From an uncultured Eubacteriales bacterium (lineage in GTDB: Bacteria; Bacillota; Clostridia; Oscillospirales; Oscillospiraceae): 64,000 nucleotides of DNA. Of the stretch, positions 1 through 8,725 are shown piece after piece; position 1 is the first letter of the stretch; each line of letters starts with the position of its first letter. Position numbers and translations under genes: made by a program. The notes beneath the pieces were generated by a model. It made no database searches. It saw only the letters and a program-made list of their open reading frames with translations, and was not told the origin of the DNA. The stretch lies in contig URQY01000007.1 of assembly GCA_900550165.1 (NCBI GenBank), positions 4,789 through 68,788 on the forward strand, read 5' to 3'.

Positions 1-649
1 AACGGCGGACAAAGGGGGTATTCTCTTTCCGAAGAGAATACCCCCTTTGAACCCCCAGAGAAAGGCGAGGGGCGTCCCCCTCGACCCCCGGCATTGCGGG
101 ATTTGGGCTTGAAGAGCTGCGCAGCCTGCGGAATCGGGTGCCTGCCAAGTGTTGCTGCAAGACGATTTGACTTCCTTCTACTACCCGCTGCCGCTCTGCC
201 TGCGTGTCGGCAGTCTTACGCAATCTCCTCCTACTTTGGATTTTATCAGCCTTGCAGGTGCCTGCCAAGGCGCGGCATTGCTTCGCTCGCCGCGTTTGTT
301 CGCACTATCCGGTAGAAGGTGGTAGAACTGCACTCACCGCGGCAGGCACCACCGAAAATGCCTGCACCACCGACAGAAGAAAATTAGGCTGCACCGACGC
401 AAGAGCGGCAGCGGGTAATAGGAGTAGGCCAAATCGTATAGCACCACCAATGGCGGCGAGCGAAGCAATGCCGCCGCGCAGGGCACTCTCAATCCGCAGG
501 CGCCGCACTTCTTCGGGCTTGAGACTGCCGATGCAAGCCTTTCTCTTGGGGTTCCAAAGGGGCCATTCTCTTTTGCGAAAGAGAATGGCCCCTTTGATTC
601 GTGCAGCGCCAAAAGGCGCTGCCATCTCACCCCCGCCATGCGGGAAAAA
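1..649. repeat. Long imperfect inverted-repeat intergenic region bounded by two hairpins
   Basis: No convincing gene is present. The left part (about 99-293) is matched in inverted orientation by the right part (about 396-540). The clearest paired block is a 22-nt inverted match, 272-293 against 453-474. Two related perfect hairpins bound the region: 10-27 pairs with 32-49, and 555-573 pairs with 578-596. Both share an outer AAAGGGG and an inner ATTCTCTT. The layout suggests two head-to-head copies of a palindromic intergenic element, or one non-autonomous mobile element. The function is unknown. The right hairpin could also end transcription of the neighbouring minus-strand aminotransferase gene. 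Confidence 0.55.
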
Positions 650-1813
650 TCACATCATATCCTTGATATGAGAAAGCCGATCCAGCGCAGCATACAGCGT
701 TTCATCCTTCTTGGCAAAGTGCAGGCGCACGATGTTGTTGATGGGCTCATTGAAGAACGAGCTGCCGGGCACGGCGCCGACGCCGGCCTTGCGCGCGAGC
801 TGCTCGCAGAAGTCCACATCGCTCTGCCCCTTCTTCAGGTACGGGGAGATATCGGCCAGCACAAAGTAGGTGCCCTCGGGATCGGTGAAGGGAATGCCGA
901 TATCGCGCATCCCCTCGGTGAAGATCTTCTTCATGTGCGCGTAGTGCGCGCCGAACTCATCGTAATAGCTCTGCGGCATATTGAGACCGACGACGGCAGC
1001 CTCCATCAGCGGCGACGGGCAGCCCACGGCGTTGAAGTCGTGGTACTGGCGAATGCGCGCCATGATGTTTTCCGGCGCAATGGCATAGCCGAGTCTCCAG
1101 CCGGTGACGGAATAGGTCTTGGACAGGGAGGAGCAGGACACCGTGCGCTCCCACATACCGGGAATGCTGTTCATATAGACGTGCTTGCGGCCGTCGTAGA
1201 TGATATGCTCATACACCTCGTCCATGATGGCGTAAACGTCATAGCGGATGCAGAGGTCGGCGATGGTCTTGAGCTCCTCTTCCGTAAACACCTTGCCGCT
1301 CGGATTTGAGGGGTTGCAGATGATGATGGCCTTTGCGCCACCGCGGAAGGCATCCTCCAGCACGTTCGGGTCAAAGGAGAACGTCGGCGGATTCAGCGGG
1401 ACAAAAACCGGCTCGCAGTCGGCCATGATGACCTGCGCGCGGTAATTTTCAAAGAAGGGGGAGAACATCACAACGCGGTCGCCGGGATTGGTCAGTGCAA
1501 AGAGCGTGTCGACCATGGCCTCGGTCGAGCCGATGGTCGCGACGATCTCGGTCTCGGGGTCGATGGTGCGGCCCATGAAATGGCCGCATTTGCGCGCGAT
1601 GGCCTGGCGGAAGTTCGGCGCGCCCATCGTGATGGGATACTGGTGGGGACCCTCGTGGCTCACGACCTCGAGACGGTCCATCATCTCCTTGGGCGGGTCA
1701 AAATCGGGGAAGCCCTGCGCTAAGTTGATCGCGCCGCATTCGTTGGAGATGCGGGTCATTCTGCGAATGACGGAATCGGTAAAATGCTGGTTTCTTCTGC
1801 TCATTTCCTGCAT
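650..1813 (-). CDS. Class I/II pyridoxal-phosphate aminotransferase
   Basis: A 387-residue fold-type I aminotransferase of the aspartate/aromatic aminotransferase superfamily, cytosolic and PLP-dependent. Visible landmarks are NPSNPSG at residues 167-173, IMDEVY with the cofactor-binding Asp198 and Tyr201, and the Schiff-base lysine Lys232 in SSLSKTYSVTGWRLG. Length is normal for the family. The start is supported by AAAGGAC upstream. It is transcribed away from the sporulation genes and stands alone. The amino-acid substrate cannot be read from sequence; the annotation aspartate aminotransferase is common for this type, but other acceptors are possible. Confidence 0.9.
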   Translation of the reverse strand: MQEMSRRNQHFTDSVIRRMTRISNECGAINLAQGFPDFDPPKEMMDRLEVVSHEGPHQYPITMGAPNFRQAIARKCGHFMGRTIDPETEIVATIGSTEAMVDTLFALTNPGDRVVMFSPFFENYRAQVIMADCEPVFVPLNPPTFSFDPNVLEDAFRGGAKAIIICNPSNPSGKVFTEEELKTIADLCIRYDVYAIMDEVYEHIIYDGRKHVYMNSIPGMWERTVSCSSLSKTYSVTGWRLGYAIAPENIMARIRQYHDFNAVGCPSPLMEAAVVGLNMPQSYYDEFGAHYAHMKKIFTEGMRDIGIPFTDPEGTYFVLADISPYLKKGQSDVDFCEQLARKAGVGAVPGSSFFNEPINNIVRLHFAKKDETLYAALDRLSHIKDMM

Positions 1814-2030
1814 GGGAGTGCCGTCCTTTCATGCGTACAGTGCGGGGGATCGCTCGCAGAGCCGCGGTAAAATGAAGTTGTTCTTATATTACATGAAGAT
1901 GAGAAAATGTCAAGTATTGTGAAAGTATCAAGAGCAAACTTTGACGCTTTGCCGTGGTGGAGCAGTAGCAAGCACGCTTCTTTTGTATAGAATGGAGCAG
2001 GCAGACGCCGAAAAAGGAGGGGAAGGAGCT

Positions 2031-2222
2031 ATGTATCCCGGCTTTGGGCCGCGTCCGCCCGGTCCGCCGCCCGGCGGAGGTCCGTGGCACTGTGTCGGCC
2101 TGTGCGCGCTGGCGCTGGGACTCGGCATTTTCATCGCAGCCGTTTTTCCGGTGGGAGCGCTGATGTTTCTGGTCGCGTTTCTTCTCATCTTCTGCGGTCT
2201 TGGCTGCTTGCGCAGATTTTAG
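2031..2222 (+). CDS. Small proline/glycine-rich membrane protein
   Basis: A 63-residue protein preceded by a strong ribosome site (AAGGAGG at 2014-2020 and GGAAGGAG nearer the start). The N terminus is rich in Pro and Gly (PGFGPRPPGPPPGGG), followed by two hydrophobic stretches, about residues 22-39 and 42-58, separated by a short break, so a membrane hairpin is likely. It lies just upstream of spoVM on the same strand, which suggests co-transcription in sporulation. No family was recognised; the role is unknown. Confidence 0.6.
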   Translation: MYPGFGPRPPGPPPGGGPWHCVGLCALALGLGIFIAAVFPVGALMFLVAFLLIFCGLGCLRRF

Positions 2223-2237
2223 TCAGGAGGGATGGAT

Positions 2238-2318
2238 ATGAAAATCGTGGTGTGGAAGTCTCCGAAGGTGCTCAGCACGCTGCTGCGGCGCGTGTTCGGC
2301 GTGAAGGAGGAGGCATAA
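2238..2318 (+). CDS. spoVM: Stage V sporulation protein M (SpoVM), 26 residues
   Basis: A 26-codon gene preceded by AGGAGG. The product has the exact length of Bacillus SpoVM, and the diagnostic MK....KxPK start including Pro9 and Lys10, followed by an amphipathic helix (VLSTLLRRVFGV). SpoVM is known to recognise the positively curved forespore outer membrane and to anchor the SpoIVA shell that supports coat and cortex assembly. The assignment is reinforced by the next two genes, sipL and spoIVA, which encode the other members of the same basement layer. Confidence 0.88.
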   Translation: MKIVVWKSPKVLSTLLRRVFGVKEEA

Positions 2319-2374
2319 AGCGCGTCCGCACGGCATAGAGTGAAGCAACACAATGCCGAAGGAGAGGGACCGCA

Positions 2375-3916
2375 ATGGAATTGGAGTTAAAAAAAGAGCA
2401 ATTTGCCTGCTGCCGCGCGCTGCCGCCGCTGAGTGACACGCATGAGGAAACGGCAGAGACGATCGTGCCGGACTACTTACCGGATATCGGGCGCATCGTG
2501 GACTCATGCGGCTGCCTGCTGCTGCGCAGCCGCGAGATATCGGATGGACGCGTGAGCGTTTCCGGCCTTGTGCGCATGACGCTTTTGTACGCGCCGGAGG
2601 ACGGCCAGGGGCTCAAGTCGTTTGAATACACGCTGCCGCTTGAATACAGCATGGAGGGCCGTCTGGCTGAAGGCGCGGCGGACACCTGCCTCGAGGGGCG
2701 GCTCAGCTCCTGTGAGGTGCGGATGCTCAACCCGCGCAAGATCTTTACGCGCGTGGGGGTCGAGCTGACGCTCGCGCCCTATGCGAGCGCCGTGCTGAGC
2801 ATTTGCAGCGGCGTTGCCGAGCAGGAGAGCTGCGGGATCGAAACGCTGTGCGAAAAACGCGAGGTCGCGATGATCCGCGCCGTGCGGGAGAAGGATTTTA
2901 CCTTTTCCGATGAGATCCTGCTTTCAAGCACGAAGGACCCCATCCGCGAGCTGCTGTGCTCAAAATATACGCTGCGCGTGACGGACTGCCGGCCGGTCGG
3001 CAATAAGATCGTGCTCAAGGGCGTCGCATACCTTGAGCTTTTGTACCTTGACGCGGGCGGAAATGTGACGCGGTCGAGCAGTGAGCTGCCGTTTTCACAG
3101 ATCCTCGACGGCCTTCCCGAGGAGAGCGGTGAAACGACGGCGCGCGCGGTGCTGCGCCTGACAGGTGCGGAGGTCCGCATCGGCAGCGAGAGCGAGCCGG
3201 ACAACGAGCGTCTTGTTTCGCTGCGGCTTTACATCAGCGCCTTCGTCGTGCTGCGCGAGGTGCGCACCGTCTGCTGTATCGCCGATCTCTACAGCACGAT
3301 GTACGATCTGAGCGTCAAGGCCGAGAATGTCGAGCTTTCCGATGACGCGGCGCTCTTCACACGCGAACAGCTCGTCCGGGAAAAGATCGAGACCGGGGCC
3401 GAGGTACAGAGCATCCTGTCGACAGACATTTCCTTCGGCGCGGCCGGTGTGAGCGGCAGCGGAAGCGACGCCGAGCTGCGCACAACGGCGGATCTGCGCG
3501 TGCTGTATCTTGATGAGAACGGCGCGCCGCTGCGCTCCGAGCGGCGCATCGAGGTCCTGCTGTCAACAGACCTTCCGACCTCCGGGCGCGTGCGGCTGTA
3601 CGGCGTGAGCGCGGGAGAGGTCTCGACGGTCATCGGCGACGGCGGCGTGGAGCTGCGATTCCCCGTGATCTTCACGCTCGGCGTTGCGGAAACGCCCTGC
3701 TATCCGTGCCTGATGAGCCTGCAGGCGGAAAAGCGAACGGAAAAGGACGAAAATGCACCGTCGCTCGTGCTGCGCGCACTGAAGCAGGGCGAGCGGCTGT
3801 GGGACCTTGCCAAGCAGTATCGCACAACGGTCAGCGACATCCTTGCCGCCAATGACATGGCGGAGGAAGCCGCCGCAGCGGTCGGAAAGCTGCTGCTCAT
3901 CCCGCGCAGGCGCTGA
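2375..3916 (+). CDS. sipL: SpoIVA-interacting coat protein SipL-like (DUF3794 repeats plus LysM)
   Basis: A 513-residue protein. The body contains repeated DUF3794-type beta domains (LYLD and related blocks recur near residues 223 and 371). The C-terminal ~45 residues form a LysM-like domain (RLWDLAKQYRTTVSDILAAN, then LLLIPRR). This matches clostridial SipL, whose LysM domain binds SpoIVA and is needed to localise the coat around the forespore. The start has AAGGAGAGGGACCGCA directly before ATG. It ends 18 nt before spoIVA, consistent with an operon and with physical partnership of the products. Confidence 0.88.
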   Translation: MELELKKEQFACCRALPPLSDTHEETAETIVPDYLPDIGRIVDSCGCLLLRSREISDGRVSVSGLVRMTLLYAPEDGQGLKSFEYTLPLEYSMEGRLAEGAADTCLEGRLSSCEVRMLNPRKIFTRVGVELTLAPYASAVLSICSGVAEQESCGIETLCEKREVAMIRAVREKDFTFSDEILLSSTKDPIRELLCSKYTLRVTDCRPVGNKIVLKGVAYLELLYLDAGGNVTRSSSELPFSQILDGLPEESGETTARAVLRLTGAEVRIGSESEPDNERLVSLRLYISAFVVLREVRTVCCIADLYSTMYDLSVKAENVELSDDAALFTREQLVREKIETGAEVQSILSTDISFGAAGVSGSGSDAELRTTADLRVLYLDENGAPLRSERRIEVLLSTDLPTSGRVRLYGVSAGEVSTVIGDGGVELRFPVIFTLGVAETPCYPCLMSLQAEKRTEKDENAPSLVLRALKQGERLWDLAKQYRTTVSDILAANDMAEEAAAAVGKLLLIPRRR

Positions 3917-3934
3917 GAAACGGAGGAAGAGACA

Positions 3935-5416
3935 ATGAGCATGAATACTGAGATCTATCAGGACATTTCCGTCCGTACATCGGGGGATATCTACATCGGC
4001 GTGGTCGGCCCGGTGCGAGCAGGCAAGTCGACCTTCATCAAGCGCTTTATGGAGACGCAGGTCATTCCGAATATTGACAACGTCTACCGCCGTGAGCGCG
4101 CGAAGGATGAGCTGCCGCAGAGCGGCAGCGGCCGCATGGTGATGACGGCGGAGCCGAAATTCGTGCCGGAGGAGGCCGTCGATATTGCGCTCGACGAGGG
4201 CAGCAGCTGTTCCGTCCGGCTCATCGACTGCGTGGGCTATATGATCCCCGGCGCGACAGGGCAGATGGAGGGCGAGAGCCCCCGCATGGTCTCGACGCCA
4301 TGGCTCGACCATGAGGTGCCGATGAGCGAGGCGGCAGAGCTCGGCACAACGCGCGTCATCCGCGAGCATTCGACCATTGGCGTCGTTGTAACGACCGACG
4401 GCAGCATCACCGAGATCCCACGCGAGGACTACATAGAGGCTGAGGGCCGCGTCATCCGTGAGCTGCAGGAGATCGGAAAGCCCTTCCTGGTCCTGCTGAA
4501 CGCGGTAGAGCCGGAAAGTGAGCGCGTACAGTCGATGGCAAGGGATATCGCTTCACGGTATAATGTGACGTGTCTGCCGGTCAATTGCCTGACGCTCGAC
4601 GACGCGGCGGTGGGCCGCATCCTGAAGGCCATCCTCTACGAGTTCCCGCTCTGCGAGCTGGACCTGACCATTCCTGCATGGGTCGAAGCGCTGGACGCGG
4701 GTCATCCCATCAAGAGCGGGCTCTATCAGGCCATCCGTGAGCGGACAGAGTCGCTTCGCTGCATCCGTGAGGTGCAGCCCTGCGTGGCAGCGCTGGGCGC
4801 GTGCGAGGGCATCAGCGATGCGCGTATCACATCTATCCGGCTCGGAACGGGTATCGCCGCGGCGGAGCTGCAGCTGCCGCGCGCACTTTTCTATCAGACG
4901 CTCAGCGAGCAGTCGGGCTTCCGCGTTTCGGACGACGGCGACCTGATGAGCCTGCTGACGGAGCTCTCATCGGTCAAAGCGGAGTACGACAAGGTGGCGC
5001 AGGCCATCCACGATGCGCGCGAGGCAGGCTACGGCATCGTCGTGCCGACGGTCGACGAGCTCAACCTGGAGGAGCCGGAGATCATGAAGCAGGGCGGACG
5101 CTACGGTGTGCGGCTCAAGGCGAGCGCGCCGAGCCTGCATATCATCCGCGCCGACATTGAAACGACTGTTTCGCCCATCGTCGGCAATGAAAAACAGAGC
5201 GAGGACATGGTCAATTACCTTTTGCAGGAGTTCGAGGGTGACACGGCAAAGATCTGGCAGTCCAACATCTTCGGCCGCAGCTTCCATGAGATCGTCAATG
5301 AGGACCTGCAGGCAAAGCTCAAACATATGCCGGAGGACGCGCGCACCAAGCTCCGCCAGACGCTCGAGCGCATCATCAACGAGGGCAGCGGAGGCCTGAT
5401 CTGCATTATACTGTAA
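3935..5416 (+). CDS. spoIVA: Stage IV sporulation protein A (spore coat morphogenetic ATPase)
   Basis: A 493-residue SpoIVA, typical length. It opens with the family signature YQDISVRTSGDIYIGVVGPV, immediately followed by the Walker A motif GPVRAGKST. The C terminus ends in GGLICIIL, also characteristic. SpoIVA hydrolyses ATP to polymerise irreversibly on the mother-cell face of the outer forespore membrane, recruited by SpoVM. The start is set by GGAGGAAGAGACA. It is the last gene of the spoVM-sipL-spoIVA cluster and is followed by a strong bidirectional terminator. Confidence 0.97.
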   Translation: MSMNTEIYQDISVRTSGDIYIGVVGPVRAGKSTFIKRFMETQVIPNIDNVYRRERAKDELPQSGSGRMVMTAEPKFVPEEAVDIALDEGSSCSVRLIDCVGYMIPGATGQMEGESPRMVSTPWLDHEVPMSEAAELGTTRVIREHSTIGVVVTTDGSITEIPREDYIEAEGRVIRELQEIGKPFLVLLNAVEPESERVQSMARDIASRYNVTCLPVNCLTLDDAAVGRILKAILYEFPLCELDLTIPAWVEALDAGHPIKSGLYQAIRERTESLRCIREVQPCVAALGACEGISDARITSIRLGTGIAAAELQLPRALFYQTLSEQSGFRVSDDGDLMSLLTELSSVKAEYDKVAQAIHDAREAGYGIVVPTVDELNLEEPEIMKQGGRYGVRLKASAPSLHIIRADIETTVSPIVGNEKQSEDMVNYLLQEFEGDTAKIWQSNIFGRSFHEIVNEDLQAKLKHMPEDARTKLRQTLERIINEGSGGLICIIL

Positions 5417-5440
5417 AGATGAAGCGCTTTGCAAAGATGG

Positions 5441-5474
5441 AAAAAGGGTCGATTCTTTCGAATCGACCCTTTTT
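5441..5474. terminator. Bidirectional intrinsic terminator between convergent genes
   Basis: A perfect stem (AAAAAGGGTCGATTC against its complement) with a TTTC loop, with A-tract and T-tract on the two sides. It can therefore end both spoIVA (plus) and the phosphofructokinase gene (minus). Confidence 0.9.
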
Positions 5475-5487
5475 GGTTGTAAAAATC

Positions 5488-6726
5488 TTACTTGGCCAGC
5501 ACCTTTTTGAGCTTGGCAAAGCGGGGAAGCGAGTCCTCCTTCGGGAGTCTCGGCTCACCCTGAATGAGGGGCAGCACATAGTCGATGAGTTCCTGCTTAA
5601 CGCCGTTGTGCGCATCGTTGACCCACTCGAGAGGGATCTTTTTTTCGTAGTTTGCAACGGACGTGAGCGGGAGAAGCTTCGTCTTGCAGGCGTAGTGGCC
5701 GTTCACGGTCTCGCGCTCGAAGGCGACCATCTTATCGGTGATGCCGGCGGCGGCGTTTTCGACCGCGGCACGACCGGCCATCACAGCCTCTTCAATATCG
5801 GTCTCGCTTGCAAGGTGTGCGCCGCAGCGCTGGAGCAGCGACAGCTCGATGCCGCGCACCTTCGCGCCGGTTTTTTCTTTCACGATGCTTGTGAGCAGCG
5901 CGGCGAGACCGCCGAGCTGCGCGTGACCGAAGCCGTCCGTCGCGCTGGTCTTGGCCTCGGAGACAAAGCTGCCGTCGGCATAGTGGATGCCCTCGGACAC
6001 GGCGACCATGCAGCTGCCGGTCTCCTTATAAATGCGCTGGACATCGGCAAGGAAGGTGTCCATGTCGAAATCGGTCTCCGGCAGGTAGATGAGGTCGGGG
6101 CCCGCGCCGTACTTCGTCGCGAGCGCGGCGGCGGCAGTCAGCCAACCGGCGTGGCGGCCCATGATCTCCACAATGCAGATCATGCCCGTATCATAGACGT
6201 GCGCGTCCTGATAGACCTCCATCAGGCTGGTTGCGATGTATTTGGCGGCGCTGGCATAGCCGGGGCAGTGGTCCGTGCCGTAGAGGTCGTTGTCGATCGT
6301 CTTGGGCACGCCCATCACGCGGCACTCATAGCCGACCTTCTGCATATACTTGCTGATCTTGTTGCAGGTGTCCATCGAGTCGTTGCCGCCATTGTAGAAG
6401 AAATAGCGGACGTCGTGCTTCTTGAAGACCTCGAGGATACGCTTGTAATCCGTGTCGTCCTCGTCGGGGTCCTTCATCTTGTAGCGGCAGGAGCCGAGGG
6501 CGGAGGAGGGGGTGTACTTCAAAAGTTCCAGCTCCTGCGGGTCCTCCTTGCTCATGTCGAAGAGCCTGTCGGCGAGCACGCCCTTGATGCCGTGCTCCGC
6601 GCCGTAGACGTTCGTGATGCAGCCGGTGTCGAGCGCCGTGCGAATCACGCCGTAAGCGCTCGCGTTGATGACGGAGGTCGGGCCGCCGGACTGACCGATG
6701 ATGCACGCGCCTTTCAATTCACTCAT
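5488..6726 (-). CDS. pfp: Diphosphate-fructose-6-phosphate 1-phosphotransferase (PPi-dependent phosphofructokinase)
   Basis: A 412-residue phosphofructokinase. Nucleotide-site residues point to pyrophosphate rather than ATP as phosphoryl donor: GGNDS at 113-117 (ATP enzymes have GGDGS) and PKTIDND at 141-147 (ATP enzymes have PGTIDND). MGRHAGW at 189-195 is the usual substrate-site motif. It interconverts fructose-6-phosphate and fructose-1,6-bisphosphate reversibly. The start at 6726 is preferred over an in-frame ATG at 6741, because GAGGAGAAG lies between them. It follows the aldolase gene within 20 nt, forming a two-gene glycolytic operon. Confidence 0.93.
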   Translation of the reverse strand: MSELKGACIIGQSGGPTSVINASAYGVIRTALDTGCITNVYGAEHGIKGVLADRLFDMSKEDPQELELLKYTPSSALGSCRYKMKDPDEDDTDYKRILEVFKKHDVRYFFYNGGNDSMDTCNKISKYMQKVGYECRVMGVPKTIDNDLYGTDHCPGYASAAKYIATSLMEVYQDAHVYDTGMICIVEIMGRHAGWLTAAAALATKYGAGPDLIYLPETDFDMDTFLADVQRIYKETGSCMVAVSEGIHYADGSFVSEAKTSATDGFGHAQLGGLAALLTSIVKEKTGAKVRGIELSLLQRCGAHLASETDIEEAVMAGRAAVENAAAGITDKMVAFERETVNGHYACKTKLLPLTSVANYEKKIPLEWVNDAHNGVKQELIDYVLPLIQGEPRLPKEDSLPRFAKLKKVLAK

Positions 6727-6741
6727 ATCGCTTCTCCTCAT

Positions 6742-7710
6742 TTAGGCTTTGCCGGCGCAGCCAAGCACGTCGATGAGCTTGTGGCGCACCATTTCCTTGA
6801 TGTTGGCGCGGGCGGGCTTGAGATACTCGCGCGGGTCGAACTTATCGGGGTGCTCATCGAGGAAGGCGCGCACCGTGCCGGTCATGGCAAGACGCAGGTC
6901 GGAGTCGATGTTGATCTTGCAGACGGAGAGCTTTGCGGCCTCGCGCAGCTGATCCTCGGGCACGCCGATAGCGTTGGGCATCTTGCCGCCGTGCTCGTTG
7001 ATCATCTTGACATACTCCTGCGGGACGGAGGAGGAGCCGTGCAGCACGATGGGGAAGCCGGGCAGACGCTTGGAGACCTCCTTCAGCACGTCGAAGCGCA
7101 GCGGGGGCGGGACGAGGATGCCCTGCTCATTGACGGTGCACTGCTCGGGCTTGAACTTGTAAGCGCCGTGGCTCGTGCCGATGGCGATGGCGAGGGAGTC
7201 GCAGCCCGTCTTGGAGACGAATTCCTCGACCTCCTCGGGGTGGGTGTAGGACGCCTCGTGCGCGGCGACCTTGACCTCGTCCTCGATGCCGGCGAGGGTG
7301 CCGAGCTCGGCCTCGACCACAACGCCGTGGTCGTGCGCGTATTCGACGACCCTCTTCGTGATCTCGATGTTCTCGGCAAAGGGCTTGGAGGAGGCGTCGA
7401 TCATCACGGAGGTGAAGCCGCCGTCGATGCAGGACTTGCAGGTCTCAAAGTCCGGGCCGTGGTCAAGGTGCAGCACGATGGGAATGTCGGGGCAGCACTC
7501 AACTGCGGCTTCCACGAGCTTATAGAGATAGGCGTGGTTCGCGTAGGCGCGCGCGCCTTTGCTGACCTGCAGGATCACGGGCGCGTGCTCTTCCTGGCAG
7601 GCCTCGGTGATGCCCTGCACGATCTCCATATTGTTGACGTTGAACGCGCCGACGGCGTATCCGCCGTCATAGGCCTTTTTGAACATTTCGGTAGATGTTA
7701 CGAGCGGCAT
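6742..7710 (-). CDS. fba: Class II fructose-1,6-bisphosphate aldolase
   Basis: A 322-residue zinc-dependent aldolase. VLHLDHG (Asp83, His84) carries the catalytic Asp and a metal-binding His. Later SHG (in AIGTSHGAYKF) and VLHGSSS provide the other metal and phosphate-site residues. It cleaves fructose-1,6-bisphosphate to dihydroxyacetone phosphate and glyceraldehyde-3-phosphate, using the product of the adjacent phosphofructokinase. AAAAAGGAGAAGATATT precedes the ATG. It is the first gene of the operon with pfp. Confidence 0.95.
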   Translation of the reverse strand: MPLVTSTEMFKKAYDGGYAVGAFNVNNMEIVQGITEACQEEHAPVILQVSKGARAYANHAYLYKLVEAAVECCPDIPIVLHLDHGPDFETCKSCIDGGFTSVMIDASSKPFAENIEITKRVVEYAHDHGVVVEAELGTLAGIEDEVKVAAHEASYTHPEEVEEFVSKTGCDSLAIAIGTSHGAYKFKPEQCTVNEQGILVPPPLRFDVLKEVSKRLPGFPIVLHGSSSVPQEYVKMINEHGGKMPNAIGVPEDQLREAAKLSVCKINIDSDLRLAMTGTVRAFLDEHPDKFDPREYLKPARANIKEMVRHKLIDVLGCAGKA

Positions 7711-7744
7711 AATATCTTCTCCTTTTTGAAAATATGATTATGGG

Positions 7745-7785
7745 AAAAAGAGAGACAAAGCAAGCTGTTTTGTCTCTCTTTTTTT
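7745..7785 (-). terminator. Intrinsic terminator of the transketolase operon
   Basis: An AGAGAGACAAA stem pairs across a short loop with its complement, with A and T runs on both sides. On the minus strand it lies just after the transketolase genes and before the aldolase start. Confidence 0.8.
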
Positions 7786-7788
7786 GCA

Positions 7789-8721
7789 TCAGATGTTCGC
7801 CTTGATGGTCTCGGCGATCTGGTCGGCCGTCAGGCCGTATTCGCGCAGCACGTCCGCCGCCTTGCCGGACTGGCCGAAGCGGTCGTTCACGCCGATCTTG
7901 TGGAACTTGCAGTTCACCTTGCCCATGAGCACGTCGGCCACGGCGTCGCCCAGGCCTCCGATGACGCTGTGCTCTTCAACGGTGATGACCTTGCCGCATG
8001 TTTCGGCGTACTTCGTCACGCACTCCGCGTCGATGGGCTTGATGGTGTGGATGTTGATGACGGCAGCGTCGATGCCCTCCTTGGCAAGCGCTTCCGCGGC
8101 CATCAGGGATTCATTGACCATAAGGCCCGTTGCGAAGATCGCGACGTCGCCGCCCTCGCGCAGGAGGTTGGCCTTGCCGATGGCGAAGGGCTTGACCATG
8201 TCACCCTCGAAAACGGGGGTGGCAAGACGCGCAAGGCGCATATAAACGGGACCGTCGACCTCGGCAATGGCCATGGTAGCGGCCTTGGCCTCGTTTGCGT
8301 CTGCGGGGCAGATGACCGTCATGCCGGGGATGGCGCGCATGAGCGCGAGGTCCTCGATGCACTGGTGACTGCCGCCGTCCTCGCCGACGCTGACGCCCGC
8401 ATGGGTCGCGCAGACCTTGACGTTGAAGTGCGGGTAGGCAACGCTGTTTCGGATCTGCTCATAGGCGCGGCCGGCCGCGAACATCGCAAAGGAGGAGCAG
8501 TAGGGGATGAGCCCCATCGTGGACATACCGGCGGCAATGTCGACCATGTTGGCCTCGGCAATGCCGCAGTTGTAGAATTTTTCGGGGTGCGCCTTGGCGA
8601 CCTTGCAGGTCTGCGTGGCGTTGGCGAGGTCGGCGTCGAGCACGACGACCTTATCGTTCTTTTCGACCAGCTCGATCAGCGCTTCGCCATAAGCCTGACG
8701 GGTCGCGATTTTATCAGCCAT
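7789..8721 (-). CDS. Transketolase, C-terminal subunit (pyrimidine-binding and C-terminal domains)
   Basis: A 310-residue split-transketolase beta subunit, carrying the pyrimidine-binding and C-terminal domains. Visible elements include the glutamate that activates thiamine (NCGIAEANMVDIAAGMS), the loop THAGVSVGEDGGSHQ that closes on the active site, and the C-terminal domain with VEEHSVIGGLG. It works only as a complex with the N-terminal subunit encoded 4 nt upstream, transferring two-carbon units in the non-oxidative pentose-phosphate pathway. The related DXP synthase family is excluded by the split organisation and motif pattern. Confidence 0.92.
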   Translation of the reverse strand: MADKIATRQAYGEALIELVEKNDKVVVLDADLANATQTCKVAKAHPEKFYNCGIAEANMVDIAAGMSTMGLIPYCSSFAMFAAGRAYEQIRNSVAYPHFNVKVCATHAGVSVGEDGGSHQCIEDLALMRAIPGMTVICPADANEAKAATMAIAEVDGPVYMRLARLATPVFEGDMVKPFAIGKANLLREGGDVAIFATGLMVNESLMAAEALAKEGIDAAVINIHTIKPIDAECVTKYAETCGKVITVEEHSVIGGLGDAVADVLMGKVNCKFHKIGVNDRFGQSGKAADVLREYGLTADQIAETIKANI

Positions 8722-8725
8722 ATTC

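Noticed and set aside
5419..7737. 772-codon plus-strand open frame
   Set aside because: A shadow of the phosphofructokinase and aldolase genes on the other strand; it crosses two convincing genes and has no recognisable domain.
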